Part shown: positions 1-7,097 of the stretch, one piece after another | Layout: every line of letters starts with the position of its first letter | Numbering within the stretch: position 1 is the first letter of the stretch | From: a virus | Length of the DNA stretch: 64,000 nt | Reading direction: 5' to 3' (one strand) | IMG/VR virus record: IMGVR_UViG_3300029267_002158 | Span: 1 to 64,000 of that record | Position numbers and translations under genes: made by a program | Notes under the pieces: generated by a model | Database searches by the model: none | Told to the model about the DNA's origin: nothing | What the model saw: only the letters and a program-made list of their open reading frames with translations

Positions 1-237
1 TACCTTGATAGCTTTAGCTATTGCTTTCTGAGGGACCACGCTGAGATCGGTGAACTGTACCTCAACCATGTAATTGTCATCCCAGCCCGCGCCGCTGGTG
101 TTGTTCATTTGAATGACAAGGTACTTGCCGCCATTCAAATGGCGATACCACGCCCCGTCATAGTCTTTAAAGTCTGCATCCCCGGTCAACCACGACCAGC
201 CGGCCATAAGACTTTTCTCAAGATAATGATCTTCCAT
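1..237 (-). CDS. Hypothetical protein, partial at window edge; paralogue of the next gene upstream
   Basis: Reading leftward from ATG at 237 the frame stays open to base 1 (79 codons), so the gene continues outside the window. A purine-rich Shine-Dalgarno (AAAGGGGAAA) precedes the ATG. The N-terminus (MEDHYLEKSLMAGWSWLTGD) is nearly identical to that of the gene at 327-947, followed by a similar WYR-type segment, so the two are tandem duplicates that diverge after about 35 residues. Function unknown. Confidence 0.75.
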   Translation of the reverse strand, partial: MEDHYLEKSLMAGWSWLTGDADFKDYDGAWYRHLNGGKYLVIQMNNTSGAGWDDNYMVEVQFTDLSVVPQKAIAKAIKV

Positions 238-274
238 TGGTTTTCCCCTTTTTGCTGTTTTTTGCTCATTAGTA

Positions 275-309
275 TCTACCATCGCCGTGCATATCACGGC
301 GATGGTAGA
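275..309. other. Perfect 15-bp intergenic hairpin
   Basis: Inverted repeat with arms 275-289 and 295-309 and a 5-nt loop, lying between two paralogous leftward genes. No U-run follows on either strand, so it is not a classical intrinsic terminator. It may be an RNA-processing or mRNA-stability element. Its outer arm (CTACCAT/ATGGTAG) recurs in the hairpin at 1213-1245. Confidence 0.6.
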
Positions 310-326
310 CATTGAGGGCAAAAAAC

Positions 327-947
327 CTATTCCTGTCTCATTTCATCGCCCAGTGTCTCGACAGCGCTGATCAACTCCTCACTTGCACCAAAGATCTTGG
401 CGCACAGTTTAGCAGCAGGGTCGTGGTTCATAACCCCCCGCACCATAGCGGATTTAATATCCCCACGCGCCAACTCGCGAGCCGTTGACCCAAGGGCATT
501 GACAGGTCTGCTTAACATGGTTTCTCGATATAGCGGCGATTTTTCCATTTCTCGGCTCTCTCTCTTTGCCATCCTGAGGAGCCTTCTGTAATTGTTACCC
601 TCCCAGTCCCCCATATTTGCGACGACTCCATATGAGGACAGCATTTCTACCTTGGCAATCTTTGCGGCACGACCGTCGGTTGGCATGCCTTCCCAGCCAC
701 ATGACTCCATAGCATCGTTCAGCAAACTGGTTGGTACCTCCCTCAAATTTATCTCAGATAGCAATACCCAATACGTATAGGATGAATCATCCCCGCACGC
801 ATCTTTCATGTTAACAAGCTGGACAACATGAAAGACATCGGGAGCAATCTCGCGATACCACCTGCCGCCATATTCCACAAAGCCCACGTCTCCGGTCAGC
901 CACGACCAGCCAGCCATAAGACTCTTTTCAAGATAATGATCTTTCAT
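327..947 (-). CDS. Hypothetical protein
   Basis: 206-residue protein, ATG start preceded by GGGGGAAG. The first 35 residues closely match the partial gene at the left window edge. The middle is rich in Trp, Tyr and acidic residues and the C-terminal half is charged and probably helical. No membrane segment and no recognised catalytic motif. It is one of the last genes of the leftward arm. Function unknown. Confidence 0.7.
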   Translation of the reverse strand: MKDHYLEKSLMAGWSWLTGDVGFVEYGGRWYREIAPDVFHVVQLVNMKDACGDDSSYTYWVLLSEINLREVPTSLLNDAMESCGWEGMPTDGRAAKIAKVEMLSSYGVVANMGDWEGNNYRRLLRMAKRESREMEKSPLYRETMLSRPVNALGSTARELARGDIKSAMVRGVMNHDPAAKLCAKIFGASEELISAVETLGDEMRQE

Positions 948-994
948 CGATCTTCCCCCTTTTGGGCCCGCCTTGCGACAGGCCCGATACCATA

Positions 995-1165
995 CTACTC
1001 TGATAAGCCTGGCTTCTTTTTCAAGAATAAGCCGGAGTTAGCCTTGCCCCAGTATACAAGCTGAGTTAAGAACTCCTTTTTCAGCTTGTATGTCCCCGGG
1101 CCCGACCATACGAGAGGGTGATCCTTGTAGTACCCGTTCGGTTCTACCATTTCATACTCTACCAT
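995..1165 (-). CDS. Small hypothetical protein (56 aa)
   Basis: Short frame starting at ATG 1165 behind a GAAGGGGGG Shine-Dalgarno and ending at TAG 995-997. The product is basic and aromatic (several Tyr and Trp, Lys-rich C-terminus). It sits between two leftward genes of the same arm with short gaps, which supports it as a real small gene. No recognised family. Confidence 0.5.
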   Translation of the reverse strand: MVEYEMVEPNGYYKDHPLVWSGPGTYKLKKEFLTQLVYWGKANSGLFLKKKPGLSE

Positions 1166-1212
1166 TCAATACCCCCCTTCATTTGGGATAAACTTGGGAT
1201 AAACTATGGTGG

Positions 1213-1245
1213 ATGGTAGAGGGAGATTAGGTCCCCCTCTACCAT
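1213..1245. other. Perfect 11-bp intergenic hairpin
   Basis: Arms 1213-1223 and 1235-1245 (ATGGTAGAGGG and its complement) with an 11-nt loop, between the stop of the 1251-1595 gene and the small gene at 995-1165. No U-run on the transcribed strand. Just downstream in the transcript is a tandem 11-nt repeat (GGGATAAACTT twice in plus-strand reading, about 1189-1210). Confidence 0.5.
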
Positions 1246-1250
1246 TGCCC

Positions 1251-1595
1251 TTAGGAGCGGTAGTAATATTCTTCTGGGAGATCATATGCCAGCAATGGCC
1301 CATCTCCAGGGCTTTGCAAGTCCCCCGCTCCGGGGTAGCACGGGCTACACGGATAACACCATGTGGTCACTGGGGATATGACAACGGTTATATACCCTGT
1401 TTCGTGATCCCAAACGGCGCAAAATTTAGCATCGGCCATTAACGAGATCCTGCCCTTATTGTCCATCTGCCAGTCCCCAACGTACGATACCAGCATATCA
1501 TCATAGTCGTCATAGTCGCAGAACGCTGTTTCTGTTATCATCGCGTCTATATCGGCCTTGTTCTGATGCTGTACGCCATGTACGACATTACGCAT
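1251..1595 (-). CDS. Hypothetical Cys-rich protein
   Basis: 114-residue protein with an acidic N-terminal half (an FCDYDDYDD stretch) and a C-terminal WCYPCSPCYPGAGDL segment, where three closely spaced Cys could bind metal, followed by a YDLPEEY tail. Its Shine-Dalgarno (GGGGAG) lies in the 3' arm of a small hairpin just upstream of the ATG, so translation may be modulated. Function unknown. Confidence 0.65.
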   Translation of the reverse strand: MRNVVHGVQHQNKADIDAMITETAFCDYDDYDDMLVSYVGDWQMDNKGRISLMADAKFCAVWDHETGYITVVISPVTTWCYPCSPCYPGAGDLQSPGDGPLLAYDLPEEYYYRS

Positions 1596-1600
1596 GACTA

Positions 1601-1619
1601 CTCCCCTTTAGTAGGGGAG
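1601..1619 (-). promoter_or_regulatory. Hairpin sequestering the Shine-Dalgarno of the 1251-1595 gene
   Basis: On the minus strand CTCCCC and GGGGAG form a perfect 6-bp stem with a 7-nt loop, 5 bases before the ATG at 1595. The GGGGAG arm is the only good ribosome binding site. The arrangement resembles simple RNA switches or thermosensors, but the stem is short. Confidence 0.35.
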
Positions 1620-1643
1620 GGCTCTCACCCCCCCCTTATTAAA

Positions 1644-2249
1644 CTAGTCTGCCTTCATCCAGGCGGTTTCCTGATCAATCGCATCTCTGAGCCACTTTGC
1701 TGCCAAGTGGTATTCTACACTGGAGACGAACCCTTGCTCTGATGTGGCGAGAGCGACGTATTTACTTTCTAGGCCAAATAATCTCCTTTCTTCTTCATCT
1801 ACCTCAAACACGGGTATTGGCCCCAGGATGTTGTCATAGATGGTAAAACTCTCCATACCGTTTAGAGCCATGTCGTAAAAGTATGGCGTACACTCCATTT
1901 CCCCCTCGAACATCCCAGGAGAAGTAATAATGTCCCATTCGTTGATCTGGAGCCCCTTCACGACCTCTATTAGTCTCTTTTCCTGTGGCGAAAAGGGGAG
2001 ACCGAGACCTTCTGTTATTTCTCTGGTATCAAGTGGCCCAAACGAGCCACTATCACACAATATTGATTTTCCCCCCTCTGTTTTGATTGCTACCCAAGGC
2101 CCGTCCATTCCGAAAGCATTCATTAGCTTTCTTATTGTGGGTGTTGCTATATATACCTCTACTCTCCAGTCATCGTCTGATGACATTACAAAATCTGGGA
2201 ACCTGCCGAACCTCTGTGTCTTTTCTAGTAGTATCTTGTTTTCTGACAC
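1644..2249 (-). CDS. Hypothetical protein (201 aa)
   Basis: GTG start (2249) immediately follows the upstream stop. The product is a soluble acidic protein with no membrane segment and no clear catalytic motif. It contains a PTIRKLMNAFG segment and several well-spaced Trp and Phe. It is tightly coupled to the membrane protein gene at 2250-2462. Function unknown. Confidence 0.65.
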   Translation of the reverse strand: MSENKILLEKTQRFGRFPDFVMSSDDDWRVEVYIATPTIRKLMNAFGMDGPWVAIKTEGGKSILCDSGSFGPLDTREITEGLGLPFSPQEKRLIEVVKGLQINEWDIITSPGMFEGEMECTPYFYDMALNGMESFTIYDNILGPIPVFEVDEEERRLFGLESKYVALATSEQGFVSSVEYHLAAKWLRDAIDQETAWMKAD

Positions 2250-2462
2250 TTATTCCCCCTTAGTTCGTGCTCTCTCGGCTCTATATTCCTTCATCGCTCC
2301 ATTTACTGCCGTCTTTACCAGCCAGCCAATAATCGTTACTACTCCTAGCGCAATCCGGAGTATAGGAACGACGATTAAGCAAAGAACAACATACGCCAAG
2401 ACTGCTATCACTAAATTCCCCGCCGTGGCACGTAACACATCCCCAAACTTGGCTTGCATCAT
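2250..2462 (-). CDS. Small membrane protein
   Basis: 70 residues from ATG 2462, preceded by AGGAGAA (a TTG start 18 nt upstream is less likely). Residues about 16-50 are strongly hydrophobic and can form one long or two short transmembrane helices. A basic, charged C-terminal tail (AERARTKGE) follows. It is the first gene after the promoter at 2606-2634. Function unknown; a holin/spanin-like or membrane-anchoring role is possible but not shown. Confidence 0.6.
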   Translation of the reverse strand: MMQAKFGDVLRATAGNLVIAVLAYVVLCLIVVPILRIALGVVTIIGWLVKTAVNGAMKEYRAERARTKGE

Positions 2463-2605
2463 TTGAGTTCTCCTATTCAATTCTTAAGGTACTTGGTGTA
2501 CGAAAATAGCGCTTGTGTCAGAATTTAGTTAAGCCTGTTTATTGTTTTCTTCTGTCTATCTGCCCTCCCTTGTTTTCTGGTCGAACGTTTTTTCAATCTG
2601 GTAAG

Positions 2606-2634
2606 ATTATATCACAGAACTGACTTCTTGTCAA
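2606..2634 (-). promoter_or_regulatory. Perfect consensus sigma-70 promoter, leftward
   Basis: On the minus strand TTGACA (2629-2634), a 17-nt spacer and TATAAT (2606-2611), with extended -10 GTGATATAAT. It should start transcription near 2599 and drive the genes from 2462 leftward. It shares CTATTGACAAGAA and a nearby CGAACGTT with the leftward promoter at 12183-12211, hinting at a common regulator. Confidence 0.85.
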
Positions 2635-2726
2635 TAGGTTTTTAAGAAAACGCATATAGACTTTTTTACTTTTAAGGTTTCTTATGCAAAGCCCCCCTTA
2701 CCGGGTAACAGGTAGGGTATCAACTC

Positions 2727-2820
2727 GGTCTCGTTTCGTGTAGTCAAGGGAACAGGAGAGACCTGGTCTCGTTTCGTGTAGTCAGAAAGAGGACGGCCCC
2801 AGTCTCGTTTCGTGTAGTCA
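2727..2820. repeat. Three direct repeats (iteron-like)
   Basis: Copies at 2727-2746, 2765-2784 and 2801-2820. Eighteen bases (TCTCGTTTCGTGTAGTCA) are identical in all three and the two bases before differ only in copy 3. Periods are 38 and 36 bp with unrelated 16-18-nt spacers. The spacing is too short for CRISPR and suits binding sites for a replication initiator or repressor. Confidence 0.85.
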
Positions 2821-3257
2821 TCCCCCCTTCAGAAAATGGCGCGCGCCAGACGGGGCCTACGATCATATCGATTTTTTTTTCGCCACTTTTTTTCAATAGG
2901 GGAGAGGTAGTAATAAAATTTTTCTAATTGCCGAAGCAATACAAGAACGCGCACAGGAGCAAGCGCAAAGAAGTGCGTAGGGTACAAAGGGATATATGAG
3001 ACTAGAAACTAGCGTTAAACTGTGCTTACGGGGCAGACTGAGGTCGTTATATAGTCAGAATGTAGGGTGTTACAGGGGATATACGGGGTAGTGTATACCC
3101 CCTGTATACGAGTTAATCGGTGTACGTGATTCGCCATATGACTGCTACGGCGAAAAAGTAGCCAAGGATTCCTTTTAAGTGGTACCTCATCCTGTCGATT
3201 CTATGTACAGTGCAAGCCAGTGTTCATCGATCCCTTTGACTGATAATCGGCTAAGCA

Positions 3258-3773
3258 TCACCAATTCCTTTCCATGTCATTGATCGTCATGTTTCCGTCT
3301 ATAAGATCCTTGACAAAGCTCTTCCCTCGTCGCAGACCTTCCTTGTAGCTCCTCGCAGAGATGTCGCGTATGGCTTGCAGTAAGTTGCTTGCAGCTTGCA
3401 GCTTCTCTTCTGTCACCTTGGCTATGTATTCGTCTCCAAGCTCGTTATGCAGCCCTTTTATGTAGCCCAGACTCGCATTTGGCTTGTAACCTCCCTTTGT
3501 AGCCTCAATGAGAATGAGTACAGCCTCTTTTATCTCCCTTGAGGCATTGCTGTTCTTTGCGATTCCTGTGTAATGACCAAAATTCCAATTCCGCGCAACA
3601 GAAATTGTGATGGGGCCGTCGTCACTATCTTTCAGCAAACAGTATTCGCGGCCAGCCTTCACATCCCTTCGACACCTTGTGCAAATGTGGTCCCAATCAT
3701 ACGTCATTTGACCACATAACACGCACGGGTGCGAATCGCGCCTCCGTCTTTTTCTTCTGCTAAAGCCTGTCAT
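3258..3773 (-). CDS. Zinc-ribbon protein, unknown function
   Basis: 171 residues. A very basic N-terminus (RRKRRRR) is followed by two CxxC pairs at about residues 17-20 and 31-34, a typical zinc ribbon. The rest is helical, with a KEGLRRGKSF segment near the C-terminus. The basic tail and zinc site suggest nucleic-acid binding. It is the last gene of the long leftward operon before the 0.8-kb gap. Confidence 0.65.
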   Translation of the reverse strand: MTGFSRRKRRRRDSHPCVLCGQMTYDWDHICTRCRRDVKAGREYCLLKDSDDGPITISVARNWNFGHYTGIAKNSNASREIKEAVLILIEATKGGYKPNASLGYIKGLHNELGDEYIAKVTEEKLQAASNLLQAIRDISARSYKEGLRRGKSFVKDLIDGNMTINDMERNW

Positions 3774-3781
3774 GCGTCACC

Positions 3782-3970
3782 TCAATTTTGAGTATTTAGG
3801 GTGCTTATTACATTGCTGTACGGAAGAACAGCTAACTGCATCTCGCTGCTGTGCAGGAAATAAGTTTTGTTATCGCTACATATAACCTCGTAGAGTTCTC
3901 CGACACCAATAACAAGACCCATCTCTTTCGTCTCACGGATGATTACTATGTTGCCCTCCTTAAATTCCAC
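3782..3970 (-). CDS. Small hypothetical protein
   Basis: 62 residues, overlapping the upstream gene by 11 bases. The fold looks like a small beta-barrel (GNIVIIRETKEMGLVIGVGE, then a YEVICSDNKTYFL hairpin), reminiscent of SH3-like or KOW-like modules, but this is inference from pattern only. Confidence 0.55.
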   Translation of the reverse strand: MEFKEGNIVIIRETKEMGLVIGVGELYEVICSDNKTYFLHSSEMQLAVLPYSNVISTLNTQN

Positions 3971-4229
3971 GCGCCCTCACAGTCGATGTGTATGTAAACA
4001 CGCTTGACAGCGAGTACACCTGGGCTTTGAGACCACTCTCTCCTTCTACTTCTTCTGCGCCCCCACTCTCGTCCCCGACAAGGAGATCGTCTGTTGGCTC
4101 GCTCAGGAGAATTACCTTGCCGTTGCTGAGACCAATTTCAGCAAGGTAGTCGTGACCATCAGTCTTCTCCACTGAAATGTATTCGATCTTTTGACCAAGG
4201 GTCATTTTTGCTACGTCATGAACGTTCAT
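3960..4229 (-). CDS. Small hypothetical protein, tandem paralogue family A
   Basis: 89 residues, joined to the upstream gene by an ATGA overlap. The N-terminal pattern MNxHxxAKxxLGxK followed by a beta-rich segment matches the protein at 4527-4784, so the two are paralogues. An acidic, flexible insert follows (around GDESGGAEEVEGE). Function unknown. Confidence 0.55.
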   Translation of the reverse strand: MNVHDVAKMTLGQKIEYISVEKTDGHDYLAEIGLSNGKVILLSEPTDDLLVGDESGGAEEVEGESGLKAQVYSLSSVFTYTSTVRARGI

Positions 4230-4537
4230 CTTATTGATGTCTCCATTTCTATCTTTTCTCGCAACTCGTCAAGACTTGCTTTTCCATCCGCAACATCACG
4301 TGCCTGAAATTCTGTGCTGACTGTAAATGCAGGAGTTGACACCTCCATCCCGACCTTGTCGAAGCACGTTCTGAACGAGAGACTGAACACGTTCGTTAGC
4401 CAAAGCACCTTGCCTATCATCTCGACTAACTTTGTCGTGAACCTCTCCCAATTCGTTAGCTCTCCATTGCGTATCTCTGATAGACTTTCTATCCGCCATC
4501 CCTCTACGCTCCTGGTCAACTTCGTTTCACTCTTCAT
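4226..4537 (-). CDS. Small hypothetical protein, tandem paralogue family B
   Basis: 103 residues. It aligns by eye with the protein at 5241-5600: conserved SEI, NW, VLWLT-V-SLSF, a central V-V pair and a C-terminal LD-L-I. This indicates tandem duplication of a gene pair (family B plus family A) in this operon. Overlaps neighbours at both ends. Function unknown. Confidence 0.6.
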   Translation of the reverse strand: MKSETKLTRSVEGWRIESLSEIRNGELTNWERFTTKLVEMIGKVLWLTNVFSLSFRTCFDKVGMEVSTPAFTVSTEFQARDVADGKASLDELREKIEMETSIR

Positions 4538-4784
4538 CGTACCTCAGCGTGGTGGTGGAGATGTTTTGCAATGATGGGCGCGTAGTCTCAACCACAGTGT
4601 ATCTTTGCCACGGCAAGGTACTTGTCCTCTCCACTGCCTCTGGCCCCTTGCACCGCTCAGCAGCGTATGTGATATTCGCATTACCGCCAGGACTTCCGAG
4701 ATGAATCCTGGAACCATCGTCGAAGCTGATTGCATAAACACGCTTGCCAAGAATGAACTTCTTGGCCGCCTCGTGCTGATTCAT
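4527..4784 (-). CDS. Small hypothetical protein, tandem paralogue family A
   Basis: 85 residues from ATG 4784 behind a GGGGGG Shine-Dalgarno, with ATGA overlap to the gene upstream; a longer frame exists but lacks a ribosome site. The N-terminus MNQHEAAKKFILGKR matches the 3960-4229 product. Function unknown. Confidence 0.55.
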   Translation of the reverse strand: MNQHEAAKKFILGKRVYAISFDDGSRIHLGSPGGNANITYAAERCKGPEAVERTSTLPWQRYTVVETTRPSLQNISTTTLRYDEE

Positions 4785-5071
4785 GCTCCCCCCATTTTCT
4801 TTATTGCCATATGCGACACCCAAGGTGTCTTGGGGCTCACGATATTTGAGACATCTGACACAAACCCAACAACATCGCGCACGTTGAGTTCGATGACAAC
4901 GCGCTCACCCGCAGTGTCTATTACGCTTGTGTCGAAGTAGTGAGATGCAATGGCGGAAAGTGAGCCAAATTCACCAACGAGAGCTATCTCTTTTTCGCCG
5001 TCGTCGTAGCACACCTCGAAATACAGCAAGTGCTTGCCGAGACTATTAACCTTCCAACAGGATAGCTTCAT
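4781..5071 (-). CDS. Small hypothetical protein, possible member of family A
   Basis: 96 residues from ATG 5071, ATGA overlap with the preceding stop. Beta-rich start (LSCWKVNSLGKHLLYFEVCY) resembling family A, then a segment predicted to alternate strands and helices. No known motif. Confidence 0.55.
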   Translation of the reverse strand: MKLSCWKVNSLGKHLLYFEVCYDDGEKEIALVGEFGSLSAIASHYFDTSVIDTAGERVVIELNVRDVVGFVSDVSNIVSPKTPWVSHMAIKKMGGA

Positions 5072-5259
5072 GACCTGTCTTCTTTCTCGCCTTTTGCCCA
5101 TTTGTTCATCTGATTAATGTAATACATCGTCACCTCTCTCTCCGCTCTGATGGACGCGATGATGTATTGCCGAACAGTGTCTATGCCAGCACACTCGAAT
5201 AACCCAATCACCTCATCAGCAATCTCGGATGGCGTTTTCGTTAATGTGGGCGCTGCCAT
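5068..5259 (-). CDS. Small hypothetical protein
   Basis: 63 residues, mainly helical, with a good GGGAGGAAAT ribosome site before ATG 5259. Overlaps the genes on both sides. Charged C-terminus (KGEKEDRS). No recognised family. Confidence 0.55.
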   Translation of the reverse strand: MAAPTLTKTPSEIADEVIGLFECAGIDTVRQYIIASIRAEREVTMYYINQMNKWAKGEKEDRS

Positions 5260-5600
5260 ATTTCCTCCCTCTCATTTGTGATCACCGCCTTCTTTATGTC
5301 TCCCTGGAGCTTGTCGAGCGCATAGCTGCGCGATAAGATTTCTTGAACACATATCGTTTGCGTCACGCCACGCGGGCAACTGAACTTATCTGAATACACA
5401 CGGATGTTAACGTTGACTCCGTTCTCTAAGACAAACGATAAAGAGCTGACATCAGTCATCCAGAGTATATCACTTGCCATTACCATCAACTGCGCCTTGA
5501 TTTCTGCAAACTCCAAAAACCAGTTTGCCTTAATCCTGCCGATCTCGCTGACTACGTATTCCCCACCTGGGACTTTCTCGAAATTAATCTTTATTTTCAT
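5241..5600 (-). CDS. Small hypothetical protein, tandem paralogue family B
   Basis: 119 residues from ATG 5600. Paralogue of the 4226-4537 product: both share an NW-x-x-F helix, an ILWMTDVSSLSF-like strand and a C-terminal LDKLQGDI-like helix. Overlaps the stop of the preceding gene. Function unknown. Confidence 0.6.
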   Translation of the reverse strand: MKIKINFEKVPGGEYVVSEIGRIKANWFLEFAEIKAQLMVMASDILWMTDVSSLSFVLENGVNVNIRVYSDKFSCPRGVTQTICVQEILSRSYALDKLQGDIKKAVITNEREEIWQRPH

Positions 5601-5727
5601 CACGCGCCTCAGTATTTTTAAACACCACCTCTATGACAGGCGCGTCGAAGAAGTCAAGCTGTTCCAAGTCCCACTTGACACAATCTGAACACTTGACCTT
5701 AACAGAGCTCGCTTTCCCTTTCTTCAT
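5584..5727 (-). CDS. Small CxxC protein
   Basis: 47 residues from ATG 5727, chosen because GGAGG lies 9 bases upstream (an ATG at 5757 in the same frame lacks one). Contains one CSDC motif and an acidic C-terminus. The 156 bp between this and the SSB gene hold another open frame without an ordinary start codon, so I left it out. Confidence 0.45.
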   Translation of the reverse strand: MKKGKASSVKVKCSDCVKWDLEQLDFFDAPVIEVVFKNTEARDENKD

Positions 5728-5883
5728 TCCAATCCTCCAGTACCAGCCTGATTGCATAATAGTCAAGATTTATAGGTGGGCAAATCGCGGAGCTAATTGG
5801 CAAACAGGCAAAAGTGATAATACATGCTGCCTCGATCAGCTCCGCGATTATACTTGTGGCCTCCTTGACGAATAAGATGTCCC

Positions 5884-6219
5884 TTACAGAAACAGTACTG
5901 TTTCTGCGTACACGCTGTAGTCAGCGTGTGGTTTCCCAGCATTGTCGTACCAGATATTTGGCGCGCCATCCTTGCCAGGGTCAAGACGGCCACTTACAAA
6001 TACCGCCCTGCCTTTCCTGCCCATCTCTTTGCAAATCTTAGCCAGGGACCCAACTGCCAAAACCCTGTACCATGTCACCTTCTCTACCTTCTCACCCTTT
6101 TTGTAGTAGGTGTGATTAGAAGCAGCGGAGAAGTCACAGTACGGCGTCCCATTTCTATCGTATGTCAACTTCGGATCTCTTCCTAGATTCCCCAGAAACC
6201 ACAATTGCCCAGCATGCAC
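5884..6219 (-). CDS. ssb: Single-stranded DNA-binding protein
   Basis: 111 residues matching the OB-fold of bacterial and phage SSB: N-terminal LGRDPKLTYDRNGTPYCDFS, a central WYRV strand, and the late FVSGRL strand near residue 75. It lacks the long acidic-tipped C-terminal tail of host SSB, so it may not recruit host repair proteins in the usual way. It should coat single-stranded phage DNA during replication or recombination. It lies just downstream of the holin-like gene in the leftward operon. Confidence 0.85.
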   Translation of the reverse strand: MHAGQLWFLGNLGRDPKLTYDRNGTPYCDFSAASNHTYYKKGEKVEKVTWYRVLAVGSLAKICKEMGRKGRAVFVSGRLDPGKDGAPNIWYDNAGKPHADYSVYAETVLFL

Positions 6220-6223
6220 TTCG

Positions 6224-6496
6224 TTATCCTTTCAATAATAGTCTTTTCGCCAGGTCGTAATATCCCATTGCGCTCAATGCACCAGCAATGGAATACACAA
6301 CTAGTTCTACCCACAACACCACAGAGGGGTCAAGCAGCCCTTGCCCAATTGCTTGCGCCAACCCGACGAACGAAAAGCCCAAAACCAACGCCAGGACTTG
6401 ACTCCACTTGCCATTGAGACCAAAACTCTTTGCAGCCTCAACGATGCCGACAATGAGCAACGGGATACTTATAACACCAATTTGGATGTTATCCAT
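6224..6496 (-). CDS. Holin-like membrane protein
   Basis: 90 residues from ATG 6496 behind GAAAGGAGGTG. It has hydrophobic segments at about residues 8-22, 31-50 and 58-76 and a short basic C-terminus (AKRLLLKG). Size, an N-terminal MDNIQIGV-like start and the VGIVEAAK/GLLDP pattern fit small phage holins of Gram-positive-type phages. Placement in an early-type operon beside SSB is unusual for a lysis gene, and no endolysin gene is seen nearby. Confidence 0.6.
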   Translation of the reverse strand: MDNIQIGVISIPLLIVGIVEAAKSFGLNGKWSQVLALVLGFSFVGLAQAIGQGLLDPSVVLWVELVVYSIAGALSAMGYYDLAKRLLLKG

Positions 6497-6659
6497 GTTT
6501 ATCACCTCCTTTCTCATCTGAGAATGCTAGTACGCCAACAAAGAGACTGATAATTGCGGTAATGACGAACCAAAACCAGTCAACGTCGGCATTGATTGTT
6601 ACAAGCAAAAGCAAGAACAAGAACGTGAGCCATCCAAGCACCCCGACCACTTCTATCAC
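6489..6659 (-). CDS. Small two-helix membrane protein
   Basis: 56 residues from GTG 6659 (GTGA overlap with the preceding stop, AAGGAGAG upstream). Two transmembrane helices (about residues 4-22 and 28-46) are separated by a short acidic loop (NADVD), followed by a charged tail. It directly precedes the holin-like gene, so it may be a second holin or antiholin. That is inferred from context. Confidence 0.5.
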   Translation of the reverse strand: MIEVVGVLGWLTFLFLLLLVTINADVDWFWFVITAIISLFVGVLAFSDEKGGDKHG

Positions 6660-6946
6660 AAGCTCAACTCTCCTTCCCCGTCTGATATTCTCAATACCTG
6701 ACGGGCAATCATGTGGCGCTTTGGCGGTCGCCATGCTTTTACAACTTGTGACTTTGGGATTATAACATATCCCGAACGGTGAACAAGCTTCAGCGCCGCC
6801 TCAAGTGTCATTTCCTTCTCGATGTAATAAGTCAACATCGAGTTGCGATCCCATTCCTTGCCTGTATACCTTGCCCTTCCGTCGTTCCGTGACTCACGGT
6901 GTATCTGTCTGGCCGCAGCCTCTAAGATACTACCTACGTTTTCCAT
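6656..6946 (-). CDS. Hypothetical protein
   Basis: 96 residues from ATG 6946 with GGAGG just upstream; the longer frame to 7000 has no ribosome site. Helical N-terminal half with many Arg, then an EAALKLVHRSGYVIIP segment that resembles a short DNA-binding helix-strand unit. Function unknown. Confidence 0.55.
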   Translation of the reverse strand: MENVGSILEAAARQIHRESRNDGRARYTGKEWDRNSMLTYYIEKEMTLEAALKLVHRSGYVIIPKSQVVKAWRPPKRHMIARQVLRISDGEGELSL

Positions 6947-7097
6947 AGGACCTCCAGTGTTTGTGAGATTTCTTTTCGTTCCTAGCAAAAGCCAGCCCAT
7001 CCCTGATTGCCTTTAGTTTTTTAGAGCGTCGCACGATCCGCATGAAGCGCCCTCGCCCAATTCTCCCCTGTGAGTATTCTAAGTAATGACTCTTCAT
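6930..7097 (-). CDS. Small very basic protein
   Basis: 55 residues from ATG 7097 (ATGA overlap, GAGGAG Shine-Dalgarno). Extremely rich in Arg, Lys and His (RRSKKLKAIRDG and KKSHKHWRS), suggesting binding to nucleic acid. No family recognised. Confidence 0.5.
   Translation of the reverse strand: MKSHYLEYSQGRIGRGRFMRIVRRSKKLKAIRDGLAFARNEKKSHKHWRSYGKRR

Larger units (their letters stand above)
2463..3257. other. Non-coding gap with repeats; candidate origin or control region
   Basis: About 795 bp with no convincing gene. It contains the promoter at 2606-2634, three direct repeats at 2727-2820, a 12-bp palindrome at 2837-2848 (TGGCGCGCGCCA) and T-rich tracts at about 2870-2900. There is a GGGGTA/TACCCC hairpin near 3083-3101, next to a GTATAC repeat. 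Iteron-like repeats next to an AT-rich tract fit a replication origin, but no initiator gene is recognised beside it, so an operator region is equally possible. Confidence 0.4.

Noticed and set aside
109-315. Plus-strand frame at the left edge
   Set aside because: It lies opposite the partial leftward gene and crosses the intergenic hairpin; no ribosome site.
2727-2820. Three direct repeats as a CRISPR array
   Set aside because: Spacers are only 16-18 nt, there are just three repeats, and no cas gene is near.
5728-5883. Open minus-strand frame between SSB and the CxxC gene
   Set aside because: The text looks protein-like but there is no ATG, GTG or TTG with a ribosome site.
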